Under the pieces are notes generated by a model. The model saw only the letters and a program-made list of their open reading frames with translations, was not told the DNA's origin and made no database searches. Below are positions 1 to 5,333 of a stretch of DNA of 5,333 bases, piece after piece (the stretch's first letter is position 1; each line of letters begins with the position of its first letter). The DNA comes from an uncultured Desulfobulbus sp. Lineage in GTDB: Bacteria > Desulfobacterota > Desulfobulbia > Desulfobulbales > Desulfobulbaceae. Location: contig CAMNHX010000136.1 of the NCBI GenBank assembly GCA_946539945.1, positions 1 through 5,333 of the forward strand, given 5' to 3'. The position numbers and the translations under genes were made by a program.

Positions 1-103
1 TTCTTCACCGCTTCGCGCTTTCCAGCGAAACGGGAAAATCGCACAAAGACAAAACGGAACTGCTCTAAAGTTTATCATATATTGATTAAAATATATGCCT
101 TGT
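1..103. other. Intergenic left flank, possible tail of a convergent plus-strand gene
   Basis: This stretch lies downstream of the aldo/keto reductase and holds no complete gene. Plus-strand frame 3 is open from the window edge to a TAA at 66-68 and reads LHRFALSSETGKSHKDKTELL. That could be the C-terminus of a gene converging on the reductase, but 21 codons are too few to prove it and frame 1 is also open. An AT-rich inverted repeat with 7-bp arms (CATATAT at 76-82, ATATATG at 91-97, 8-base loop) sits between that TAA and the reductase stop codon. It is too weak to call a terminator with confidence. I see no promoter or RNA gene here. Confidence 0.3.
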
Positions 104-1231
104 TCATCCTGCCATCTCGAAGGTCTCGCTAACCCGTGCCAGTTCATCCCGGATGGCAATGTGCTGCGGGCAGACTTCTTCGCATTCGCCGCAACCGATG
201 CACTCATTGGCCCTGGCCTTGCCGTGCATACCCACCAGCCAGTTTTCCTGGTGCAGGGCTGAAGCCTTGTCCTTGTAGAGCGTCAAATAGTTCATCGCGG
301 TCAGTGAACCAGAAATGCCGATGTTGTTGGGGCAGACCTTGGCGCAGTAGTTGCACGTGGTGCAGGGAATGACTGGGTATTGTTCAATGATTTCCCGCGC
401 CGCCTTGAGCGTGTTTTCTTGAGCGTCTGTGAGTCTGGTAAAGTTGCTCATGCAGGCAAGGTTGTCTTGCATCTGGTCCATATTGCTCATGCCGGAAAGA
501 ACTGTGATGATGCCTTCCAGGTTTGCGGCAAAACGGAGTGCCCACGAAGCCACGGACGACTGTGGTTCCGCCTTTTTCAGAATTTCCACCACAGCTTCCG
601 GGGGTGTGGCCAGCATTCCTCCTTTGACCGGCTCCATGATGATGACCGGCTTGCCGTGGGACCGGGCCACTTCGTAGCAGCCTCGAGACTGGATGGCGGG
701 ATTTTCCCAGTCCGCATAGTTGATCTGCAACTGGACAAACTCCATTTCTGGATGCGCCTTCAGGATAGAGTCCAGTTCTTCAGGTGTGGAGTGGAAGGAA
801 AAGCCCACGTGTTTGATCAATCCCTGACTTTTCTTGTCCTGAACCCAGCGCCACAGGTCATAGTCGTCAAAGTACTGGGTGCGGTTCTCGCCCAGGTTGT
901 GCAGCAGGTAGAAGTCAAAGTATCCAGCTCCAGTTTGCCGCAGGGAAGTTTCAAACTGGGCATGGGCGTCTTCTTTGCTTTTGCACTCTATCCAAGCGGC
1001 GTTCTTGGTGGCCAGTTGAAAGCGCTCGCGTGGATAGCGCTCTACCAGTGCCTGACGGATGGACTCTTCACTGCCAGTGTAGGCCCAAGCTGTATCAAAG
1101 TAGGTAAAGCCCGCGTTCATAAAGGCGTCAACCATGCTTTTAACCTGTTCCACATCAATGCTGTTGTCCTTTTGCGGCAGACGCATCAGACCAAAGCCCA
1201 GTTTTTTGATGTCTTTACCCAAATAACTCAT
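104..1231 (-). CDS. Aldo/keto reductase with C-terminal 2x[4Fe-4S] ferredoxin domain
   Basis: This is a 375-residue predicted cytoplasmic oxidoreductase. Residues 1-280 form the aldo/keto reductase TIM barrel. The visible catalytic tetrad is Asp46 and Tyr51 (FDTAWAY), Lys76 (LATK) and His111 (LLHN). The C-terminal ~85 residues hold two complete CxxCxxCxxxCP cluster motifs: Cys290/293/296/300 and Cys344/347/350/354. Members of this fused family are common in strict anaerobes. They are presumed to use NAD(P)H and/or ferredoxin-linked electrons to reduce carbonyl compounds, but the physiological substrate is generally unknown and I cannot infer it here. The ATG at 1231 is supported by a strong AGAGGAGG ribosome binding site 5 bases upstream. 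The gene stands 87 bases downstream of the DUF4279 gene on the same strand, with a possible terminator between them, so it is probably a separate unit. All eight cluster cysteines and the tetrad are intact, so it should be functional. Confidence 0.93.
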   Translation of the reverse strand: MSYLGKDIKKLGFGLMRLPQKDNSIDVEQVKSMVDAFMNAGFTYFDTAWAYTGSEESIRQALVERYPRERFQLATKNAAWIECKSKEDAHAQFETSLRQTGAGYFDFYLLHNLGENRTQYFDDYDLWRWVQDKKSQGLIKHVGFSFHSTPEELDSILKAHPEMEFVQLQINYADWENPAIQSRGCYEVARSHGKPVIIMEPVKGGMLATPPEAVVEILKKAEPQSSVASWALRFAANLEGIITVLSGMSNMDQMQDNLACMSNFTRLTDAQENTLKAAREIIEQYPVIPCTTCNYCAKVCPNNIGISGSLTAMNYLTLYKDKASALHQENWLVGMHGKARANECIGCGECEEVCPQHIAIRDELARVSETFEMAG

Positions 1232-1236
1232 GGCAT

Positions 1237-1244
1237 CCTCCTCT
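1237..1244 (-). promoter_or_regulatory. Strong Shine-Dalgarno site of the aldo/keto reductase
   Basis: On the minus strand AGAGGAGG lies 5 bases before the ATG at 1231 and fixes that start. A short perfect inverted repeat, CTGAA-A-TTCAG on the minus strand (1243-1253), overlaps its upstream edge. This could tune access to the site or be chance. Confidence 0.8.
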
Positions 1245-1261
1245 GAATTTCAGGAAAGTCG

Positions 1262-1288
1262 CATATAAAAAAGTGGAAAGGTGAACAA
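1262..1288 (-). promoter_or_regulatory. Weak candidate sigma70 promoter for the aldo/keto reductase
   Basis: On the minus strand TTGTTC (1283-1288) is followed after 15 bases by TATATG (1262-1267), about 30 bases before the start codon. The spacing is short and the boxes are imperfect, so this is only the best candidate in the 87-base gap. Confidence 0.25.
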
Positions 1289-1318
1289 GAGTGCATGGCA
1301 TACTGGCAATGCTGCATT

Positions 1319-1828
1319 TCAAAACTGCGCTTTCAGCGCATGATTTTTTCCGGCTCTCGGGTCCAGCTTCCAGACTGGCCCCTTATTATGGCAGTCGTCA
1401 GGGCAACTAACGTACAGGTCAATATCCATCTCTGTTTCTGTAGCGCAACAGAAGCGCATCACCTCTTGAGACGGAGCCAATGAAGGAGACGATTCATCAA
1501 AGCGAATATAGGCCACGACCTCCAGAACATAAAAAACATCTTCCTGTTTCTTCATCTTCTGTAGGATGGGAATTTTTTCCATGAGTGGCTGAATTGTCCG
1601 CATCATCTGCACGGCCACGTCTCCATCGTATTCGTCACAACGTCCGAACCGCCAAGAGGAAAAACCGTATGTTGTACCGTTCTCTCTCCTGTCTCCTTTT
1701 TGCCATGTTTCATCAGGAGCCAAGTTCAGCAGGGATGTAATCTGTTCTGGGTCAAAGTCACCGGTGATGCGGAAATAAGTGTAACAGTGCGCTTTGGAAA
1801 AGTGATAGAGCAGGCGTTCTATGGCCAT
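1319..1828 (-). CDS. DUF4279 domain-containing protein
   Basis: This is a 169-residue soluble protein with no signal peptide or membrane segment. Residues ~16-62 match what I know of the DUF4279 family. They comprise a strand with YFRITG, the FDPEQITSLLNLAPDETWQKGD segment in which a short acidic helix is followed by TW.KGD, and a later SSWRFG strand. A helical middle (about 70-95) and a second strand-rich half (VFYVLEVVAYIRF, 98-110) complete the domain. The C-terminal ~35 residues carry a CPDDCH segment (142-147) of unknown meaning. The family has no established biochemical function, and scattered occurrence is typical of it. The ATG at 1828 has an AGGGG site 7 bases upstream and a good promoter in front, so the gene is probably expressed independently of valS, which ends 128 bases upstream. 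It may overlap its own terminator at the 3' end. Confidence 0.75.
   Translation of the reverse strand: MAIERLLYHFSKAHCYTYFRITGDFDPEQITSLLNLAPDETWQKGDRRENGTTYGFSSWRFGRCDEYDGDVAVQMMRTIQPLMEKIPILQKMKKQEDVFYVLEVVAYIRFDESSPSLAPSQEVMRFCCATETEMDIDLYVSCPDDCHNKGPVWKLDPRAGKNHALKAQF
1326..1340 (-). terminator. Possible bidirectional hairpin terminator overlapping the 3' end of the DUF4279 gene
   Basis: The minus strand reads TGCGC-TGAAA-GCGCA followed at once by GTTTTGA, where the TGA is the stop codon of the DUF4279 gene. The stem is 5 bp and GC-rich. On the plus strand the same hairpin is followed after 3 bases by six T residues (1344-1349). The stem is short, so termination may be inefficient. Confidence 0.35.
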
Positions 1829-1852
1829 TGTTATGCCCCTGCTGTTTTATGT

Positions 1853-1881
1853 ATCATAGCGATGTAACGAAATATCCTCAA
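1853..1881 (-). promoter_or_regulatory. Sigma70-type promoter of the DUF4279 gene
   Basis: On the minus strand TTGAGG (1876-1881) and TATGAT (1853-1858) are separated by exactly 17 bases, about 25 bases before the start codon. Both boxes match the consensus at 4-5 of 6 positions. This is the best promoter in the window and argues that the gene is transcribed separately from valS. Confidence 0.55.
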
Positions 1882-1956
1882 TCTGCTTCGTCAAGGTCTT
1901 GTCAAACTTTCAGGACATCACTTGCCTACCTCTTCAGTGCCATCAAAAATCTTCCC

Positions 1957-4629
1957 TCACCCCAAGGCCCGCATCCGCGCCATGGACTCCCTGGTCTTTG
2001 CCAGTCGCGCTTCCAGATCCGCCGCCTTTTCCCGCTCCTTGGACACCACAGCCTCCGGGGCCTTGCCGGTGAACTGGGGATTGTTCAGCTTACCCTGCAC
2101 GCGCTCAAGCTCTTTCAACAGCTTGCCCTCTTCCCGGGTCAGTTTCTCCAGTTCGCCGACAGCGTCAATAAGCCCGGAGAGAGGAACCACCAGTTCCACG
2201 TCCTGAACCAGGGCATGACCCGCATCGTTGGGCACTGTGCCGCTTGCGGCAATGTTCAGGTCTTCTGCCTTGACCAGATTCATGATCTCCGCCCGGTAGC
2301 GCTCCAGAAGCGCCCGCTTTTCCCCATTTGGGCAGAGAATCTCTGCCTTGATCTGCGCACCCGGATGCAGGTCAGCAGTGGTGCGGATGGTGCGCAACCC
2401 GGAAATCACCTCCATGAGCAGCGTCATTTCACGGTCTGCGGCCTCGTCATCCCAGGCAGGCGCGGCTTCTGGGAAGGGAGTCAGCATCAGATAACCACGC
2501 TCACCCGGCAACTTGCTCCAGATTTCCTCGGTCACAAAGGGAATAATGGGGTGCAGCAGCTTCAGTGTGGACTCGAACACGGCAAAGAGTGTTGCCCGGG
2601 CCTCGTGGGCTACACCTGCGTCCTGACTGAACAGGTCTTTCTTGATCCACTCCAGATACCAATCGCAGAAGTAGTGCCAGACAAACTGGTAACAGCTTGA
2701 GGCTGCCTCGTTGAAGTTGTACCCGTCCAGCGCCTTTCTGGTCTCGCGCACTGTGGCGTTCAGCCGGTGCAGCATCCAGCGGTGGACCAGCTTTCCGGGC
2801 TTCTCGCCGCTTGCCAGAGGCTTGATCCCTGCCTCCTTGCTCAAGTGCATCTCCACAAAGCGGGCCGCGTTCCACAGTTTGTTCAGGAAACGACCGTAGC
2901 CCTCAATGCGGTCCGTGTCCAGACGGATTTCCCGACCCTGGGCTGCAAAGGCGGCCAGCGTAAAACGCAGGGCATCCGCGCCGTACTGGGCGATCATGTC
3001 CAGGGGATCAATCACGTTGCCAGTGGACTTGGACATCTTCTTGCCGTGCTTGTCCCGCACCAGTGCATGCAGATACACGTCGCGGAAGGGTACATCTCCC
3101 ATGAAGTGCAGACCCATCATCATCATGCGGGCCACCCAGAAGAAGAGGATGTCAAAACCCGTGACCAGAACCGAGGTGGGATAGAACATGGCGAGTTCCT
3201 TGGTCTGTTCCGGCCAGCCCAGGGTGGAGAAGGGCCAGAGCGCGGAACTGAACCAGGTGTCCAGCACGTCCTCTTCTTGGGTGATGTTTTTGCTGCCGCA
3301 ATGAGTGCAGGCTGTGGGGTCCGCCATCTCCACTGTGATGCCCCCGCAGTCTGCGCAGATCCAGGCTGGAATGCGGTGGCCCCACCAGATCTGTCTGGAG
3401 ATGCACCAGTCGCGGATATTGTCCATCCAGCTGTAAAAGGTGCGATACCAGGTGTCCGGGTAGATTTTGATGCGCCCGGATTTGACCGCTTCCACGGCCT
3501 TGTCAGCCAAGGGCCGCACAGACACAAACCACTGCTCGGACACGTAAGGCTCAATCACTGTTTTACAGCGGTAGCAGCAACCCACAGCGTGCCTGTACGA
3601 CTCCTCCTTTACCAGAAAACCTTGGGCCTTCAAATCTTCCACAATGCGCTTGCGGCATTCAAAGCGGTCAAGACCCTGATACGCGCCAGCGTTCTCGTTC
3701 ATCACGCCCTGATCGTCAAAGATCTGGACCTGATCCAGCTTGTGGCGCAGACCCAGTTCATAGTCGTTGCGATCATGGGCTGGCGTGACCTTCAAGGCGC
3801 CAGTACCAAAGTCCCGTTCCACATAGGTGTCCCGGATAAGCGGAATGGTCCTGCCAGTCAACGGCAGGAGAAAGGCAGTGTCTGCGGGCAGATGGCTGTA
3901 GCGTTCATCTTCCGGGTGGACGGCCACCGCAGTGTCGCCCAGCATGGTTTCAGGCCGGGTTGTGGCAATAATCACCTCACCTGAACCGTCTGCCAAAGGA
4001 TAGCGCAGATGGTAGAGTGCGCCGTCCTGGTCATCGTGGTCCACCTCGTCGTCAGCCAGCGCGGTATGGCAACGGGGACACCAGTTGACAATATAGGAAC
4101 CCTTGTAGATCAGCCCCTCCTTGTACAGGCACACAAAGACCTCCCGAACTGCCCGGGACAGGCCCTCGTCCATGGTGAAGCGCTCGCGGTTCCAGTCACA
4201 GGAAAAACCCATGCGCTTGAGTTGGCGGATGATGGTTCCGCCCTTCTCTTCCCGCCATTGCCAGACCCGATCAAGAAAGGCTTTGCGCCCGAGTTGGTGG
4301 CGGTCTGTGCCCTCTTTGGCAAGCTGGCGTTCCACCACGTTCTGGGTGGAAATGCCCGCATGGTCTGTGCCGGGCATCCACAGGGTATTGTGGCCCAGCA
4401 TCCGGTGGTAGCGGATGAGAATATCCTGCAGTGTGTCGTCCAGGGCGTGGCCGATGTGCAAGACGCCGGTCACGTTGGGCGGCGGAATGACAATGGTGTA
4501 AGCCGGACGGCCCTCGTCCATGCGGGCGGCAAAGCAGTTGTCCTCATGCCAGCGTGCAAGCCAGCGTTCTTCCAGTTCCTTGAATTCGTAGGTCTTGCCG
4601 AGCGAGGCGGCGGGGGTATCCTGTGTCAT
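1957..4629 (-). CDS. valS: Valyl-tRNA synthetase (class Ia)
   Basis: ValRS charges tRNA-Val with valine at the cost of ATP and hydrolyses mischarged Thr-tRNA-Val in its editing domain. The protein is 890 residues from the ATG at 4629, normal for the family. Signatures in order: PPPNVTGVLHIGHAL with the HIGH motif (58-61); the CP1 editing domain starting near 180 with TTRPET (223-228) and TPAHDRNDYELG (~282-293); a Cys-rich GCCYRCK (350-356); WISRQ-type segment CISRQIWWGHRIP; a CxxC...CxxC knuckle (Cys425/428 and 441/444); KMSKS (531-535); a helical anticodon-binding domain (~615-760) and a C-terminal coiled-coil tRNA-binding arm (~822-888). No lesion is seen. A TTG at 4635 would add two residues; I prefer the ATG. 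Neither start has a recognisable Shine-Dalgarno sequence, because the leader is unusually C-rich. The gene begins 60 bases after the dead vapC, so its native promoter may lie in or beyond that scar. Confidence 0.97.
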   Translation of the reverse strand: MTQDTPAASLGKTYEFKELEERWLARWHEDNCFAARMDEGRPAYTIVIPPPNVTGVLHIGHALDDTLQDILIRYHRMLGHNTLWMPGTDHAGISTQNVVERQLAKEGTDRHQLGRKAFLDRVWQWREEKGGTIIRQLKRMGFSCDWNRERFTMDEGLSRAVREVFVCLYKEGLIYKGSYIVNWCPRCHTALADDEVDHDDQDGALYHLRYPLADGSGEVIIATTRPETMLGDTAVAVHPEDERYSHLPADTAFLLPLTGRTIPLIRDTYVERDFGTGALKVTPAHDRNDYELGLRHKLDQVQIFDDQGVMNENAGAYQGLDRFECRKRIVEDLKAQGFLVKEESYRHAVGCCYRCKTVIEPYVSEQWFVSVRPLADKAVEAVKSGRIKIYPDTWYRTFYSWMDNIRDWCISRQIWWGHRIPAWICADCGGITVEMADPTACTHCGSKNITQEEDVLDTWFSSALWPFSTLGWPEQTKELAMFYPTSVLVTGFDILFFWVARMMMMGLHFMGDVPFRDVYLHALVRDKHGKKMSKSTGNVIDPLDMIAQYGADALRFTLAAFAAQGREIRLDTDRIEGYGRFLNKLWNAARFVEMHLSKEAGIKPLASGEKPGKLVHRWMLHRLNATVRETRKALDGYNFNEAASSCYQFVWHYFCDWYLEWIKKDLFSQDAGVAHEARATLFAVFESTLKLLHPIIPFVTEEIWSKLPGERGYLMLTPFPEAAPAWDDEAADREMTLLMEVISGLRTIRTTADLHPGAQIKAEILCPNGEKRALLERYRAEIMNLVKAEDLNIAASGTVPNDAGHALVQDVELVVPLSGLIDAVGELEKLTREEGKLLKELERVQGKLNNPQFTGKAPEAVVSKEREKAADLEARLAKTRESMARMRALG

Positions 4630-4689
4630 GGTCAAATGATGGATTGGGGTTGGTATGGGGCTTTTCAGGTTATGGATGGGGCGGGGTTT
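4630..4689 (-). other. C-rich valS leader lacking a Shine-Dalgarno site, G-quadruplex-capable on the plus strand
   Basis: The 60 bases between the vapC remnant and valS have four GGGG runs on the plus strand (4646-4649, 4657-4660, 4678-4681, 4683-4686). The loops are 7, 17 and 1 bases. The valS mRNA is correspondingly C-rich and shows no GGAGG-like element before the ATG. I found no convincing -35/-10 pair here or in the adjoining 110 bases. Confidence 0.4.
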
Positions 4690-5057
4690 TCAGTTCGTTT
4701 CCAGCCAGTTGATCAGCCGCAAACCATCAACCCACGCAAATTCGCGTATGTTGTTTTTGACCAGAATCAAGCCTTCGCTCCGGGCGTGGGTGGCGATATG
4801 CAGGTCGTTCCCACCAATGGGTAGCCTTTCCTCTCCAGTCTGGCGCGGATTTCGCCGTAATGGGCCGCCGCCTTGCTACCGTAGGGCTGCACGTCCAGCC
4901 GGGCGCTGAAATCCTCCACTGCCTCCAGGTTCTGTTCCGGTCATTCGCTTTTTTCCACGCCGTGCAGCAATTCCGCCAAGGTGAGGACGCTGATGCATAT
5001 TCGACCGCTGTTGCTGTTGAACAGGTTCAGCAGTTCAAGGGGCCGGTGTTTGATCAC
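4690..5057 (-). pseudogene. vapC: Decayed type II toxin VapC (PIN-domain RNase), N-terminally truncated, nonsense and frameshifted
   Basis: VapC toxins are PIN-domain endoribonucleases that cut tRNA or rRNA and are held in check by a VapB antitoxin. The remnant reads, in one minus frame (4824-5057), VIKHRPLELL, then RICISVLTLAELLHGVEKSE, a TGA stop at 4941-4943, PEQNLEAVEDFSARL and EIRARLERKG. It then continues in another frame (4690-4821) as PIGGNDLHIATHARSEGLIL and REFAWVDGLRLINWLETN before its natural TGA. Three lesions are visible. The first ~12-15 codons, with the catalytic DTN aspartate, are missing. A sense codon, plausibly CGA (Arg), has become TGA. One base is lost at 4822-4823 between the Gly codon and PIGG. 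The later acidic positions (AELLHG, GGND) survive. No vapB is visible. The family assignment is confident and the gene cannot make a working toxin. Confidence 0.88.
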
Positions 5058-5097
5058 TTGACCTCCTCCCCCGCCTGAAGGCGGGGGAGGAGGTCAA
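5058..5097. repeat. Perfect 18-bp-arm palindrome, IS200/IS605-end-like hairpin
   Basis: The left arm (5058-5075) and right arm (5080-5097) are perfect reverse complements around a TGAA loop (5076-5079). The core is CCCCCGCC-TGAA-GGCGGGGG, flanked by TTGACCTCCTC and its complement. The GC-rich CCGCCT-GAA-GGCGG type of core is familiar from subterminal hairpins of IS200/IS605 and tnpB elements, and the outer TTGAC resembles the pentanucleotide targets of that family. No transposase or tnpB is visible in the window. The palindrome replaces the missing 5' end of vapC and ends one base before the CRISPR repeat. There is no T-run after it, so it is not a standard intrinsic terminator, although as RNA it would be extremely stable. 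Confidence 0.75.
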
Positions 5098-5098
5098 C

Positions 5099-5127
5099 CG
5101 GTTCATCCCCGCTGGCGTGGGGAAAAC
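5099..5127 (-). CRISPR. Solitary type I-E CRISPR repeat
   Basis: This 29-base unit begins CGGTTCATCCCCGC and ends GTGGGGAAAAC on the plus strand. On the minus strand it runs from GTTTTCCCC to the handle ATGAACCG, the crRNA-sense direction of type I-E repeats recognised by Cas6e. The length and ends fit the canonical family. The stem CCCCAC-GCCA-GCGGGG has one A-C mismatch in the crRNA sense, which becomes a G-U pair on the other strand. No second repeat appears at the expected 61-base period on either side, and no cas gene is in the window. In the crRNA sense it lies 36 bases after the stop of the upstream gene and one base before the strong palindrome. Confidence 0.82.
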
Positions 5128-5163
5128 AAAGGCGCAATAAATCTACCACGCCGGCGAGCATGG

Positions 5164-5333
5164 TCAATCGGTTTCATCTACGCCGACCAGGATCGGGTGC
5201 AGCCAGCGCACGCGATAGTCCTGTCTGCCCTGACCTGTCCGGTAGGTATGCCAATGCGCCCGGCGCAAGTGGGGGCGCGGCGCGTTCCAGGGCGCTTGCC
5301 GGTCTGCCTGCGCCGCCCGCAGCCGCTCTCCAA
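5164..5333 (-). CDS. C-terminal fragment of a mobile-element protein, possibly AcrVA2-like
   Basis: This is an open minus frame of 55 codons running from the window edge to a TGA at 5164-5166; its start is outside the window. The product is basic and rich in Arg, His and Trp. It contains RPHLRRAHWHTYRTG, then RQDYRVRWLHPILVGVDETD at the very end. The pattern R-P-H-x-R-R-A-H-W-H, followed by a basic strand, a W-L-x-P-I/V motif and a hydrophobic V-G/N-V, is one I associate from memory with the C-terminus of AcrVA2-like proteins. That family is widespread on plasmids and phages and named after a Cas12a anti-CRISPR; most members are uncharacterised. I cannot confirm it from 55 residues. The codon pattern and the motif make a real gene likely. 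It ends 36 bases before the solitary CRISPR repeat, on the same strand. Confidence 0.6.
   Translation of the reverse strand, partial: GERLRAAQADRQAPWNAPRPHLRRAHWHTYRTGQGRQDYRVRWLHPILVGVDETD

Noticed and set aside
12..29. Small hairpin TTCGC/GCGAA near the left edge as a terminator
   Set aside because: The stem is five base pairs with an eight-base loop and no T-run on either side.
380..1246. 288-codon plus-strand frame opposite the aldo/keto reductase
   Set aside because: It lies entirely within the reductase gene, which has complete family motifs and a strong ribosome binding site. It is a shadow frame.
1828..4824. Long plus-strand open frames opposite valS (for example 1828-2700, 2767-3984 and 4009-4824)
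   Set aside because: They are antisense shadows of the intact valS gene in GC-rich DNA. Their products have no recognisable domains and are rich in Cys, His and Arg in the manner of out-of-frame translations.
4941..4943. The TGA in vapC as a selenocysteine codon
   Set aside because: VapC has no selenocysteine at this variable position, a second frameshift and the missing N-terminus already kill the gene, and CGA to TGA is a simple transition.
5054..5161. 35-codon minus-strand frame beginning MLAGVVDLL, starting 2 bases after the stop of the upstream gene
   Set aside because: Most of it is the translation of the CRISPR repeat (PHASGDEP) and the palindrome (LPRLKAGEE), both familiar as spurious small ORFs. 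It has no Shine-Dalgarno site.
5169..5197. Apparent second, degenerate CRISPR repeat starting CGGTTTCATC
   Set aside because: Only the first ~10 bases resemble the repeat. The position does not give a normal 32-base spacer, and the bases encode the conserved end of the upstream protein.

Overview
The window looks like bacterial chromosome, probably from an anaerobe with a moderately high GC content. The anaerobe call rests on an aldo/keto reductase that carries a C-terminal two-cluster ferredoxin domain. The solitary CRISPR repeat at the right end is of type I-E, which is common in proteobacteria including Desulfovibrio-like lineages. I cannot fix the genus from the sequence alone.

Layout, all recognisable genes on the minus strand, so transcription runs right to left. 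(a) 5164-5333: the last 55 codons of a gene whose start lies outside the window. Its RPHLRRAHWHTYRTG motif reminds me of the C-terminus of AcrVA2-like (anti-CRISPR related) proteins of mobile elements. (b) 5128-5163: a 36-base spacer. (c) 5099-5127: one 29-base type I-E CRISPR repeat with no second copy in view. (d) 5058-5097: a perfect 18-bp-arm palindrome with a TGAA loop, like the hairpin ends of IS200/IS605 elements. (e) 4690-5057: a dead vapC (PIN-domain toxin) cut off at its N-terminus exactly at the palindrome, with a nonsense codon and a frameshift. (f) 1957-4629: intact valS, the housekeeping valyl-tRNA synthetase. (g) 1319-1828: a DUF4279-family protein with its own plausible sigma70 promoter. 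(h) 104-1231: the iron-sulfur aldo/keto reductase. (i) 1-103: non-coding, or the tail of a plus-strand gene that converges on the reductase.

The left four-fifths is ordinary: three intact, separately spaced genes with no obvious shared pathway. The right end, about 4690-5333, is a mobile-DNA scar butted against valS. Its most interesting part is the lone I-E repeat. It lies in crRNA-sense orientation directly downstream of a possible anti-CRISPR-like gene and directly upstream of a very strong hairpin. That is the arrangement expected of a solitary-repeat RNA anti-CRISPR (Racr-type), although a decayed CRISPR array is the simpler alternative. The sequence upstream of 5333 is needed to decide.
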